64,000 nucleotides of DNA from Haematobia irritans. Its lineage: Eukaryota > Arthropoda > Insecta > Diptera > Muscidae. A program made the translations under genes and the position numbers. Where the stretch lies: positions 39,138,671 through 39,202,670 of the forward strand of contig NC_134399.1 of assembly GCF_050003625.1 (NCBI RefSeq), in the 5' to 3' direction. This document shows positions 1 to 11,500 of this stretch, in pieces; positions within the stretch are counted from its first letter, which is position 1, and each line of letters opens with the position of its first letter. Under the pieces are notes generated by a model that saw only the letters and a list, made by a program, of their open reading frames with translations, was not told where the DNA came from and did not search any database.

Positions 1-1230
1 ACATACATTTAAATATCACTCGATCTGGAAGAATTTGATAGACTTCTACAAAATCTATAGACTCAAAATTTAAGTCGGCTAATGCACTAGGGTGGAACAC
101 AATTTTAGTAAAAAAATATGGGAAACATTTAAATCTGAAGAAATTTTAAGGAAACTTCGAAAAAGTTTATTTATGATTTATGGCTCGATATATATGTATT
201 AGAAGTTTAGGAAAATTAGAGTCATCTTTACAACTTTTCGACTAAGCAGTGGCGATTTTACAAGGAAAATGTTGGTATTTTGACCATTTTTGTCGAAATC
301 AGAAAAACATATATATGGGAGCTATATCTAAATCTGAACCGATTTCAACCAAATTTGGCACGCATAGCAATAATGCTAATTCTACTCCCTGTGCAAAATT
401 TCAACTAAATCGGACCAAAAAATTGGCCTCTGTGGTCATATGAGTGTAAATCGGCCGAAAGCTATATATTGGAGGAATATCTAAATCTGAACCGATTTCA
501 ACCAAATTTTGCACGCCTAGCTACAATGCTAATTCTACTCCCTGTGCAAAATTTCAACTAAATCGGAGCAAAAAATTAGCCTCTATGGTCATATGAGAGT
601 ATATCGGGCGAAAGCTATATATGGGAGCTATATCTAAATCTGAACCGATTTCAACAAAATTTGGCACGCATAGCTACAATGCTAATTCTACTCCCTGTGC
701 AAAATTTCAACCAAATTGGGGTAAAACTCTGGCTTCTGGGACCGGATTAGTCCATATCGGCTGAAAGATATATATGGGAGCTATATCTAAATCTGAACCG
801 ATTTCAATAAAATTTGGCACACTTGACTATAGTACTAATTGTCCTTCTTGTGCAAAATTTTAAGTAAATTAGGGTAAAACTCTGGCTTCTGGGGCCATAT
901 AAGTCCATATCGGGCGAAATATATATATGGGAGCTATATCTAAATCTGAACCGATTTCTTCCAAAATCAATAGGGATCTATTCTGAGCCAAAACACATAC
1001 TTTTGCCAAATTTGAAGTCGATTGGACTAAAACTACGACCTAGACTTTGATTACAAAAATGTGTTCACGGACAGACGGACAGACGGACATCGCTATATCG
1101 ACTCAGGAGCCCACCCTTAGCATTTTTGCCAAAGACACCATGTGTCTATCTCTTCTCCTTCTGGGTGTTGCAAACATATGCACTAACTTATAATACCCTG
1201 TTCCACAGTGTGGAGCAGGGTATAAAAGTA
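1..1230 (+). mobile_element. DINE-like element, family I (left end outside window)
   Basis: Non-coding Helentron/DINE-like repeat. From left to right it shows a family-specific terminal block (1-240), about five central tandem repeats, a (GTCY)n-type microsatellite read as GGACAGAC repeats (about 1070-1090), and a terminal hairpin at 1193-1223 with a 14-bp stem (ATACCCTG..CAGGGTAT) carrying one mismatch. The motif ATATCT recurs at 324, 477, 630, 783 and 935, a period of 152-153 bp. The plan resembles Drosophila DINE-1/INE-1 elements with central tandem repeats; membership is inferred from architecture. The short frames inside it are repeat artefacts. Confidence 0.75.
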
Positions 1231-1495
1231 TTCATCCTTATATACTAAATCTTAAACTAGCTACAATCTAAATATTCTTAAAAACTAATGATAAAAACAT
1301 GAACCTCTTAATAATATTTATGCATGTGCATCACATTGCTGCGTTATCAGCTACGGCTACACATGTAATGCGTTCTCATTTTATTATACCATAAACCTTA
1401 TCTGTCCTAAATACACATATTGCAGATAGTGCATGTTTAGAAATCTAAACCCCAATGTTATTCAATTTTCAAAGGTACATGTATTAGGCGATCGT

Positions 1496-1808
1496 ATTTC
1501 GACTCTCATATAAATATATTGCCCTATTTTCAGAAATTTGGATTTATTACCCACACTAATTGAGCGATTTCCGCTTTTTAATAATGGACTCAATGTTAGT
1601 GGAATACTAACTCTGTAGGTTCAGAATCAACTATAGCTCCCAATATCAGACATTTCTGTTCAGATTGTGATAAAACTCCCATAACCATGTACCTCCCAAA
1701 GCCTATAAAAATGACCCACAAATGCGTATGTTTACTAATTCAGTAGGGAAGGGTTAGGGTATGATATAGTCAGCCCCGTCCGACTTTCTACTTTACTTAC
1801 TTGTTTCC
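1496..1808 (+). mobile_element. DINE-like family IV, terminal fragment
   Basis: Resembles 50340-51090: a shared block around 1530-1600, then the terminus CAGCCCCGTCCGACTTT followed by CTTTACTTACTTGTTT. The hairpin end and central repeats are missing, so this is a truncated copy. The stretch 1231-1495 before it shows nothing I recognise. Confidence 0.6.
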
Positions 1809-2251
1809 ATTTACTTAGAAAATAAGCTATTTGGCCATTTAAAGTCAAAATTTAAATTTTGGACAGTTAAATGTCACAATAAAGAATAGAAAATCAATTA
1901 AAAAGTAAAACAAGTATACACGCAAAGAAAAAAAACGTTTGGAAAACGTGTACCGAAAACGTTTATCTTTTGCTTGAGTTTTTTGAATTGCTTCGAAAAG
2001 TATAAACTGTTATCACCAAAAAAATTCATTTGTTACAAAATTTTTATTTTTTCAATAAAAAGAGTTATTTTTGAACCAACAACACAGTCCATTTCGTTTA
2101 TATCAAACACTGTTCTTTTCTAAATTTAGGTCTTTAATAAGACACATTTTATAGTTCATAGTAAAAATTTAATATAGTAGAATGTAATGTTGAAAATTTT
2201 TTCGGAATCTTACGATCATATCTGGAATATATTTAAAAAAAAAAAAAAAAA

Positions 2252-2326
2252 ACTTTGGTCGATGCAGGGATCGAACCCACGACCCTTGGCATGCACTGCT
2301 CCAAGGTGCCCAACTAAATGTATTTT
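2252..2326 (-). promoter_or_regulatory. tRNA-like module, left arm of MITE1 copy A
   Basis: Read on the reverse strand it contains TGGAGCAGTG (A-box-like) and GGTTCGATCCC, a perfect B-box match, ending in CGACCAAAG, which can pair with the start. About 17 bases of the anticodon region present in the other copies are missing here. It is a pol III promoter-type relic, not a functional tRNA. Confidence 0.6.
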
Positions 2327-2422
2327 TCTGTTAAATAAACTTTGTTTAATCGGCTCGTGGGCGCCGCAAGCTATGCTACATAAATATAACTTATATGGGT
2401 AATTGTCTATTGATGACAATAA

Positions 2423-2501
2423 CGGCTACATGGCTCAGTGGGTAGTGTGTTGGCTTACAAATTGCATTGTCCGCGGTTCGATTCTCCGTCCAGGCGAAAG
2501 G
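2423..2501 (+). promoter_or_regulatory. tRNA-like module, right arm of MITE1 copy A
   Basis: Contains TGGCTCAGTGGGTAG, matching the pol III A box, and GGTTCGATTCT, close to the B box, at tRNA-like spacing. It points away from the left-arm module. I do not see a standard cloverleaf with a plausible anticodon arm, so I call it tRNA-derived rather than a tRNA gene. Confidence 0.65.
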
Positions 2502-4306
2502 TAAAAAAAAAGTTTTAAAATTTATAAAATCGTATAATTTCTTCTACATTGTTTGTGTTACAGAAAAAGGTGCTAAGAACTAAAAAAAATCGTGGAAGTC
2601 AGAAAGACGTGAGGGAAAATGCAATTAGCCAGAAAAAAATTTTTTGAGTTAGTCTTTATGAAATTGTTTTTACATCCTGGAAAAGAATAAACGTTTATCA
2701 CAAAAAGTATATACTTTTCTTCCAAATACACTTCCTTTCAACGAAAAGCAAATGAGAAACGAACTTTGTTTGTCTAAAATTTCGTTTGGGAGGAAAGAAT
2801 TATTTTTTTGCGTGTATACAGTAGTAAGTTCGGCCGGGCCGAATCTTAAATACCCACCACCATGAATCAAAAATATAATAGTTTCCTTTGAAAACTCTTA
2901 GTCGGTGCGAGTATCTTGATAATATATGTAGAATTTAAGGGGGGTTGATGACAGATATTCTCCCAAGCAGATCAATTCATCCAGTACACTTCCCGAAGAT
3001 AAATTTAAATATGACGACTAGATCAGATTCTGGATTTATAAGAACCAATTTTGTTTGAATTTTAGAGAAATCATAAAAATATCGTTTAAATGATGAAAAA
3101 AGCCTTGATTTGAAATCTGAAATTCGTAGATTTTTACCGCCATTATTTAAATGATAACGAGGAGTAAAATCAGGAATTTTTACTTTTAGTTTCAAGCAAT
3201 TTCAGTGCTCCTGCTATACCCTCAAGGAGTGAAATCGGCCGATCGATCAATGTCCTACATAATGGACCGGTAGAAATAAATGCGATACAAAGTTTTGAGG
3301 GTCTAAAATACAGGTATATTTACATTTTCAGCAAAGTGGATAAAAACTACAGATTCTAACAGCCTAAAAAATAAATCCGGGAGGTAAGTCTATGTGGAGG
3401 CCATACCAAAACATGGACCAATACTCAAAATTTTCGATGGTCATCAAATACCCCTAAAATTCCAATTTCAGACAAATTGGGTAAAAACTACGAAATCTAA
3501 AATCAGGAGATCAGTCTATAAGAGGGCTATACCAAAACTTGGACCGATACGGACCATTTTCGACACACCCCTTTATGGTCCTAAAATACCTCTAGATTTC
3601 GGATAAAAACTACATGGACCGTTACACCCCATTTTCTGCACACCTATTTGTGGTCCTAAAATACATCTCGATTTCCAATTTTAGGCAAATCGAATAAAAA
3701 CTACGGTTTCTAGAAGCTCAAGACCCCAAATCGGGGGGTCGGTTTATATGGGATATATATCAAAACTTGGACCGATACTCCCCATTTTCGACACACCTAT
3801 TTCTGGTCATAAAATACCTCTAGATTTCAAATTTCAGGCATATCGGATAATAAATACAGTTTCTAGAAGCCCAAGAAATAAAATCTGGAGATCGGTCTAT
3901 ATGGGCGCTGTACGAAAACATGGACCGATACGAATCATTTCCGACACACCCATTCGTGGTCCCAAAACACCTCTAGATTTTCAATTTCAGGCAAATCGGG
4001 TTCTAAATACAGTTTCTAGACGCCCAAGAAATAAAATCGGGAGATCGGTCTGTATGAGTCTATACTAAAACATGAACCGATACACCCCATTTTCGATACA
4101 CCAATCTTTGGTCGTAAAATACCTCTAGATTTTCAATTGCAGGCAAATTTCAATACAGATTTCAATAAATACAGTTTCGGGACGCCCAAGAAGCAAAATC
4201 CGGAAATCGGTCTATATGGAGGCTATACCAAAACACGTTCAGGCAAATTGGAAGATGGGTATAGCCCATCTTCGAACTTGACCTGCCTGCAAACAAAACA
4301 CGAATA

Positions 4307-5239
4307 AAGGGTGATTCTTTTGAGGTTAGGATTTTCATGCATTAGTATTTGACAGATCACGTGGGATTTCAGACATGGTGTCAAAGAGAAAGATGCTCAG
4401 TATGCTTTGACATTTCATCATGAATAGACTTACGATCTGCCACAACGTCGAATTTTCAGTGAATGGGCCCTAGAAAAGTTGACAGAAAATCCGCTTTTTT
4501 ATCGACAAATTTTGTTCAGCGATGAGGCTCATTTCTGGTTGAATGGCTACGTAAATAAGCAAAATTGCCGCATTTGGAGTGAAGAGCAACCAGAAGCCGT
4601 TCAAGAACTGCCCATGCATCCCGAAAAATGCACTGTTTGGTGTGGTTTGTACGCTGGTGGAATCATTGGACCGTATTTTTTCAAAGATGCTGTTGGACGC
4701 AACGTTACGGTGAATGGCGATCGCTATCGTTCGATGCTAACAAACTTTTTGTTGCCAAAAATGGAAGAACTGAACTTGGTTGACATGTGGTTTCAACAAG
4801 ATGGCGCTACATGCCACACAGCTCGCGATTCTATGGCCATTTTGAGGGAAAACTTCGGAGAACAATTCATCTCAAGAAATGGACCGGTAAGTTGGCCACC
4901 AAGATCATGCGATTTGACGCCTTTAGACTATTTTTTGTGGGGCTACGTCAAGTCTAAAGTCTACAGAAATAAGCCAGCAACTATTCCAGCTTTGGAAGAC
5001 AACATTTCCGAAGAAATTCGGGCTATTCCGGCCGAAATGCTCGAAAAAGTTGCCCAAAATTGGACTTTCCGAATGGGCCACCTAAGACGCAGCCGCGGTC
5101 AACATTTAAATGAAATTATCTTCAAAAAGTAAATGTCATGGACCAATCTAACGTTTCAAATAAAGAACCGATGAGATTTTGCAAATTTTATGCGTTTTTT
5201 TTTTAAAAAAAGTTATCAAGCTCTTAACAAATCACCCTT
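4307..5239 (+). mobile_element. mariner-like element, internally deleted (copy 1)
   Basis: 933 bp with termini AAGGGTGATT and AATCACCCTT, flanked by TA at 4305-4306 and 5240-5241. It carries the C-terminal two thirds of a transposase. It is almost base-for-base identical to 58874-59807, so both copies are recent. It lies inside the family II DINE, and joining the flanks across TA gives a continuous DINE sequence. Both copies lack the N-terminal DNA-binding region and must have been moved by transposase supplied from elsewhere. Confidence 0.9.
4479..5132 (+). pseudogene. mariner-family transposase, N-terminally deleted and frameshifted
   Basis: The 217-residue frame holds most of the DDE/D catalytic domain of a Tc1/mariner transposase, the nuclear enzyme that cuts and rejoins the element ends. 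Visible motifs are FSDEAHF (first Asp), WFQQDGATCHTA (second Asp) and PRSCDLTPLDYFLWG (third Asp). I count 36 residues between the second and third. The element's own start codon at 4420 reads only a few codons before an in-frame stop, because the deletion junction here differs by one base from the sister copy; the listed start is merely the first internal Met. The helix-turn-helix region is absent. Full-length relatives are about 340 residues. It cannot be autonomous. Confidence 0.9.
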
Positions 5240-5456
5240 TATGTGCCAAATTTCAGGACGATAGCGCCATTATTGAAGGTTGTACCGTGATTACAAGAGA
5301 CAGACGGGCAAACGGACATGCTTATATCGTCTTAGAATTTCTCCCTGATCAAGAATATATATACTTTATATAGTCGGAAATCGATATTGCGATGTGTTAC
5401 AAACGGAATGACAAACTTATTATACCCCCATCACCATTCTATTGTGGTGGGTATAA

Positions 5457-5868
5457 AAAAAAAACAATAAAAAAATGTTCACCCTCGCGGGGATTTGAAC
5501 CTGTGTCAGTGGACATTTGCACTTCCATGGAGAATCATTTGAGAAGTTTTGGCAAATTACTGGAATTTTCAATTTTTTATTGAATTTAAAAGGGAAAAAT
5601 ATACACCGAAAATAACAAAATAAAATCGATGTACAACATAAAAACAACTATCTTTTGAACAAATATTTGAATATTTGGTGAGATTTGAACCAGTGTTTAT
5701 TTTTTCATTCATATCTATGTTCGTTTTTTCCACCAAAACACTAAATTAAAAGTGCAAAAATATATATGAAGACGATTATATTTTTATCATGTCTTGTCAA
5801 ACTATGTATGGAAAAGATCCAAGAGAAATAGTTAATATTTATAAATTACTTGCTTCCAAAAAGTAACC
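5457..5868. repeat. AT-rich dispersed-repeat debris with B-box-like fragments
   Basis: No gene. On the reverse strand two stretches resemble the 3' half of tRNA-like SINE heads: GGTTCAAATCCCC near 5490-5505 and GGTTCAAATCTCACC near 5680-5695. Similar debris occurs at 22830-23000 and 58025-58055. Probably decayed SINE material. Confidence 0.35.
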
Positions 5869-5871
5869 GTG

Positions 5872-6035
5872 AAAGCAATGGCGTTTATGGCTGAGTGGAC
5901 TAAGGCGTTCTGGTATAGTGCCAACAAACTCAGGTTCAACTCCCAGTTTGCATTACTTCCGGATCACAAATTGGGAATCCAAACCACTTTTTGGAAGCTC
6001 TTTTTTGCTGGGTGGTTCGTTGGTCCATGTTCCGT
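5872..6035 (+). mobile_element. tRNA-headed SINE-like repeat (SINE2)
   Basis: The head has ATGGCTGAGTGGACTAAGGC at 5888-5907, a strong A-box resembling the D-arm of Leu/Ser-type tRNAs, and GGTTCAACTCCC at 5932-5943 as a B box. The body (GCATTACTTCCGGATCAC, then TTTTTGGAAGC) recurs on the reverse strand at 56750-56830, and the head recurs at 57219-57295. The 3' boundary is uncertain. Bases 6036-6520 show nothing further that I recognise. Confidence 0.55.
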
Positions 6036-6858
6036 TACAAAATTTGTTTAATCATAAAGCTTCGCATATTTTTTTGTATCAAGAACCAAGTTTAGAGCAT
6101 ATGTATGATATGACCGAAGCGGTATTGTTTCATAGTTTTAGATTCGATGGTTCCACCAGAAAATGGTAATCAGAACCTTTGTCTAAACTACGAGTATCAA
6201 CGATTTATCCGGGAAGGACTATTGCTGCTCCACCAAAATTGCTTAAGTCCTCAAATTGGAGTAACATTTACATCAGATCTTATTGAGATTTTGAACAGCT
6301 TCCATTATTAGTAAATATCGATATATTTACTTTCAGATAAAAGATAAAAAATAAGGGTGTATCTCAAACCCTCCATAAGCAAGTTGGCATGACGGTGGGC
6401 GGATCAAAAGACTTGTTTCAAGAGTATAATGTTACTTAATCACGGGGAACATAAAACATGTTTATTATGCCGAAATTATGTATCTAATTCCGGCAATGTT
6501 TTTTTTTTGCGACAGTTTTTATGTGGAACAGGGTACACGCAAAGAAAAAAAAAACGTTTGGAAAACGGTTTTCTTTTGTTAGAGTTTTTTGAATTGCTTC
6601 GAAAATTTTAAACTTTCATCACCAAAAAAATTCGTTTGTTACAAAATTTTTATTTTTTCAATAAAAAAGTTATTTTTGAAAAAACAACACAGTCCATTTC
6701 GTTTATTCAAACACTGTTCTTTTCTGACTTTAGGTCTTTAATAAGACACATTTTACAGTTCAAAATTTAATATAGTACAATGTAATGTTGAACATTTTTT
6801 CGGAATCTTCCGAACATATCTGGAATATATGTAAAAAAAAAAACAAAAACAAAAAAAA

Positions 6859-6937
6859 ACTTTGGTCGAAGCAGGGATCGCACCCACGACCCTTGGCATG
6901 CAAGTCGGACGTAGCAACCACTGCTCCACGGTGCCAA
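6859..6937 (-). promoter_or_regulatory. tRNA-like module, left arm of MITE1 copy B
   Basis: On the reverse strand it opens TTTGGCACCGTGGAGCAGTG and closes CGACCAAA, so the ends can pair over five bases. The B box is GGTGCGATCCC, one change from consensus. It retains the anticodon-side bases lost in copy A. Its head resembles that of the SINE at 18749-19099. Confidence 0.65.
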
Positions 6938-7045
6938 ACTAAATGTTTGTTTCTGTTAAATAAACTTTGTTCGGTTCGTGGGCGCCTCAAGCTATGCTAT
7001 ATAAATATAACTTATATGGATAATTATCTATTGATGACCACAACA

Positions 7046-7124
7046 GGTACATAGCTCAGTGGTTAGTGTGTTGGCTTACAAAGTGCATGGTCCGCGGTTC
7101 GATTCTCCGTCTAGGCGAAAGGTA
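7046..7124 (+). promoter_or_regulatory. tRNA-like module, right arm of MITE1 copy B
   Basis: A box TAGCTCAGTGGTTAG from about 7052 and B box GGTTCGATTCT at 7096-7106. It is oriented away from the left-arm module, with about 100 bp between them. Confidence 0.65.
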
Positions 7125-8595
7125 AAAACAATTTTAAAAATTTATAAAATCGTATAATTTCTTCTACATTGTTGGTATTACAGGAAAAGGTGTTAAGAAC
7201 TAAAAATCCTCGTGGATGTCAGAAAGATGTGAGGGACAATGCAATTAGCAAGAAAATAATGTTTTTTTTTTGAGTTAGTCTTTATGAAATTGTTTTTACA
7301 TTCTGGAAAAGAATAAACGTTTATCACAAAAAGTATATACTTTTGTTCCAAATACACTTCCTTACAGCGAAAAGCAAATGAGAAACGAACTTTGTTTGTC
7401 TAAAATTTCGTTTGGGAGGAAAGAATTATTTTTTTGCGTGTATTATAAGTTAGTGCATATGTTTGCAACACCCAGAAGGAGACGAGATAGACACATGGTG
7501 TCTTTGGCAAAAATGCTCAGGGTGGGCTCCTGAGTCGATATAGCCATGTCCGTCTGTCCGTGAATACATTTTTGTAATCAAAGTCTAGGTCGCAGTTTTA
7601 GTGTAATCGACTTCAAATTTGGCACAAGTATGCGTCTTGACTCAGAATAGAACGCTATTGATTTTGGAAGAAATCTGTTCAGATTTAGATATAGCTCCCA
7701 TATATATATTTCGCCTGATATGGACTTATATGGCCCCAGAAGCCATAGTTTTACCCTAATTTGCTTAAAATTTTGCACGAGAAGAACAATTAGTACTATA
7801 GTTAAGTGTGCCAAATTTTATTGAAATCGGTTCAGATTTAGATATAGCTCCCATATATATCTTTCGCCCGATATGGACTAATACGTTCCCAGAAGCCAGA
7901 GTTTGTACAATTAGTCAAGTGAGTGCAATTAGTCAAGTGTAGTCAAGTGTGCCAAATTTTAGTGAAATCGGTTTAGATTTAGATATAGCTCCCATATATA
8001 TCGTTCGTCCGATTTACACTCATATGACCATAGTGGCCAATCTTTTACTCCGATTTAATTGAAATTTTGCACAGGGAGTAAAATTAGCATTGTAGCTATG
8101 CGTGCAAAATTTGGTTGCTATCGGTTCAGATTTATATATAGCTCCCATATATAGCTTTCGCCCGATTTACACTCATATGACCATAGTGGCCAATCTTTTA
8201 CTCCGATTTAATTGAAATTTTGCACTGGGAGTAAAATTAGCATTGTAGCAATGCGTGCCAAATTTGGTTGAAATCGGTTCAGATTTAGATATAGCTCCCA
8301 TATATATGTTTTTTTGATTTCGACAAAAATGGTCGAAATACCAACATTTTCCTTGTAAAATCGCCACTGCTTAGCCGAAAAGTTGTAAAAATGACTCTAA
8401 TTTTCTTAAACTTATAATAGATATATATCGAGTGATAAATCATAAATAAACTTTTGCGAAGTTTACTTAAAATTGCTTCAGTTTTAAATGTTTCCCATAT
8501 TTTTATACCCACCACCATTGAATGGTGACGGGGGTATACTAAGTTTGTCATTCCGTTTGTATATTCTTCATCAGGGAGAAATTCTAAGACGATGT

Positions 8596-11500
8596 AGGTT
8601 AGGTTAGGTTAGGTTAAAGTGGCAGCCCGATTAAGATTCAGGCTCACTTAGACTATTCAGTCCATTGTGATACCACATTAACTAAAAGTACCTATTACAT
8701 ATGGGCACTTCTAGTTTTAACCGCTGAACCTTCTTGATTATTTTTCTTTGTTGAACCAACCAGATTGTTCCAAAAATATTAGCAGACTGCTTAAGTTAAC
8801 GTTTTCCAGATCCGCCAGTAATCTGAAGCTATATGCTCCTAAAAGTTGCTTGCGCTTTACACAAAATGCAGGACACTCACACAAGAGGTGTTTAATTGAT
8901 TCTTTTTCCTCCGCATCATGACAGCTCATACAATAGTCATTATACTTCGCGCCAATAGTTTTTGCAAAATCTCCTATCAGGCAGCGACCCGTTATAGCAG
9001 ATATCAGGAGTGATATCTGACGTCTCGAGAACATTAGCATATCTAGTGTGCGGTTTAAGTTGAAATGGGGCCATATTTGCTTGGTGTCGTTACAACCCTT
9101 GCAATTCGCCCATCGAACATTTGCCATCATAACAGCCTTCTCACGCAGCATGAGCTTGCAGGTAGCTAGGGGCATACCAACAAATTCTAGTTCCCCTGGA
9201 ATATGTAAGGTAGTCCCTAGCCTTGCCAACTCATCCGCTTCGCAGTTCCCCGGTATGTTCCTATGGCCAGGCACCCATATTAGGTGAATATTGTACTGCT
9301 CAGCCATCTCATTGAGAGATTTGCGGCAATCGATGGTTTTCGAGTTGAGGAACACAGAGTCCAAGGATTTTATTGCAGGTTGACTGTCTGAGTATATATT
9401 AATGCCCACATTTTTTGGAACATTACTTCTCAGCCAATTCGCCACCTCTCTTATTGCTAATATTTCAGCCTGAAAAACACTACAGTGATCAGGTAATCTT
9501 TTCGCTATTCGAAGTTCCAGATCTTTAGAATATACTCCGAAACCCACTTGGCCATCCAATTTGGAGCCATCAGTGTAGAAATCTATATATCTTTTATTCC
9601 CCGGGGTCCGTGTACACCACGCCTCACTGTTGGGAATTAGAGTCTCAAACTTTTTGTCGAAAAGTGGGCTCGCCAAAGTGTAATCCACTACGTTAGGCAC
9701 ATCTGGCATTATTTTGAGGACCGAACTGTGACCGTAACTTTTTTCCGACCACAGCGATAGCTCGCGCAACCGCACAGCCGTTGTTGCAGCTGACTGTTTG
9801 GCCAAAATGTCTAAAGGCAATAGATTCAGTATGACATTAAGGGAGTTTGTTCCTGTCTTGCTGAATGCACCTGAGATACACAAGCACGCCATACGCTGAA
9901 CTTTGTCTAAACTTGTCGGCTGGTGAAGTGCCGGCCACCAGACTACAACACCATATAGCATTATAGGTCTAACCACTGCCGTGTATAGCCAATGTACAAT
10001 TTTTGGTTTTAGTCCCCACTTTTTCCCTATTGCCTTTTTGCACGAGTATAAAGCTACCGTTGCTTTCCTCGCCCTTTCTTCAATATTAAGCTTAAAGTTC
10101 AGCTTCCTGTCCAAAATAACGCCAAGGTATTTTGCACACTCCCTAAAGGGAATTTCAATACCCCCTAAGGAAATGGGCCTAACCGTGGGAGTTTTGCGAT
10201 CTTTGCAGTACATGACTATTTCTGTCTTTGCAGGATTTACCCCAAGACCATTATCTTTCGCCCATTTCTCAGTCATCCGGAGGGCTCTCTGTATAATATC
10301 TCTAATTGTTGATGGGAATTTTCCCCTGACTGCTATCGCCACATCATCTGCGTATGCCACCACTTGTATCCTTTCTTTTTCTAGGGAAACCAGAAGGTCG
10401 TTTATAGCAACATTCCAAAGAAGAGGTGATAGAACTCCTCCTTGAGGAGTGCCTCTGTTCACATACTTTTGTATGTTTGCTTGTCCTAGTGTGGCTGAAA
10501 TACGTCTCTTCATTAGCAGTTCGTCTAACAGCCTGAGTATACATGGATCAACATTCAGAGTTGTCAGTCCATTTAATATCGAGCTCGGATGGACATTATT
10601 GAACGCCCCTTCGATGTCTAGAAACGCCACGATTGTGTATTCTTTGACAGATAGTGAGCTTTCAATAAAGCTGACTAGTTCATGTAGTGCGGTCTCAGTA
10701 GACCTGCCCTTCGAGTATGCATGCTGTCGTTTCGAAAACAAACTTGAGTCGATGCTAGTTCTAAGATAAATATCTATCATCCTCTCCAGAGTCTTAAGTA
10801 GGAATGAGGATAAGCTGATTGGTCGGAAATCCTTCGCCCTCGAGTGAGAGGCTTTTCCCGCTTTAGGTATGAAAACGACTTTTGTTTCCCTCCACTTTCC
10901 TGGGATATATGATAAGTTGATACATCCTTTATATATCACCGACAACCAGGGGATAATTTTGTCAGTTACAGCTTGTAACTCCGCCGGAGTAATTCCATCA
11001 GGTCCAGGGGATTTGAATGGTCCAAAGCTATTTAGCGCCCATCTTATTCTAGTTTCCGATACAATTTCCTCGACAGGAAACGACCGCTGAGCAACTGTGG
11101 CACCGCCAGTACATGGTTCAACCGTCTGATTTCCAGGAAAATGTGTGTCCAATAGTACCTCCAGCGTCTCCTCACTGGACGTTGTCCAATTGCCCTCCGA
11201 TGTTTTAATGAAACCTGGAGCGGAGTTGGTGGATGCTAGAACCTTCCGTAGTCTGGAAGCCTCGGACGTATTCTCAATACTGCTGCAGTAAGCATTCCAA
11301 GAGTTATGCTGAGCATTTCTCAGTTCTCGCTTGTATCCTCTCAGATTCTTCTTGTAAGCGTCCCAGTCCTCAGGGGCTCTGGTGGACTTTGCCTTGTTAA
11401 AGAGCTTCCTGCAGGATTTCCTCATATTACTTAATTCCGTAGACCACCATGGTGGTCGATGTTTCCCCCTTGGCTTTCCTCTAGGGCATGCAGCTTTCAG

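Larger units (their letters stand above)
1919..2814 (+). mobile_element. TA-inserting TIR element with two divergent tRNA-like modules (MITE1 copy A)
   Basis: 896 bp. The ends are CACGCAAAGAAAA and its approximate inverse TTTTTTTGCGTG, flanked by a TA duplication at 1917-1918 and 2815-2816. Removing it restores CAAGTATATAC, the canonical DINE terminus, which fixes the ends. The interior has two tRNA-like modules pointing outward (reverse strand about 2252-2326, forward 2423-2501). There is no transposase, so it is non-autonomous. TA target sites suggest Tc1/mariner-type mobilisation, but the TIR is not one I can assign. The same element recurs at 6536-7440 and 30759-32026. Confidence 0.8.
1908..5456 (+). 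mobile_element. DINE-like element, family II, interrupted by a MITE and a mariner
   Basis: Starts with the CAAGTATA terminus, which is split by the MITE at 1919-2814 and resumes as CAGTAGTAAGTTCGGCC. The centre (3200-4260) holds degenerate repeats of about 153 bp carrying GATTTCCAATTTCAGGCAAA-type motifs. The end is a hairpin at 5420-5454 (TATACCCCCATCACCATTC...GGTGGGTATA). A mariner sits at 4307-5239. Removing the two insertions restores a continuous DINE, so the DINE is older than both. Confidence 0.7.
6536..7440 (+). mobile_element. TA-inserting TIR element with two divergent tRNA-like modules (MITE1 copy B)
   Basis: 905 bp, ends CACGCAAAGAAAA and TTTTTTTGCGTG, with TA at 6534-6535 and 7441-7442. 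Excision restores AACAGGGTATTATAAG, which is the DINE-I sequence at 1183-1206 on the other strand, so the boundaries are secure. The left arm carries a reverse-strand tRNA-like module and the right arm a forward one. Confidence 0.85.

Noticed and set aside
7046..7124. Functional tRNA gene
   Set aside because: Pol III boxes are present but no proper anticodon arm or acceptor pairing, and it recurs in the same transposon context.
8596..8616. TTAGG units as a telomere or interstitial telomeric tract
   Set aside because: Only about four units, at the 3' end of LINE and SINE copies next to target duplications.
9981..10769. Plus-strand frames over the LINE (also 62884-63672)
   Set aside because: They are shadows of the reverse-strand LINE frame, which has clear catalytic motifs.
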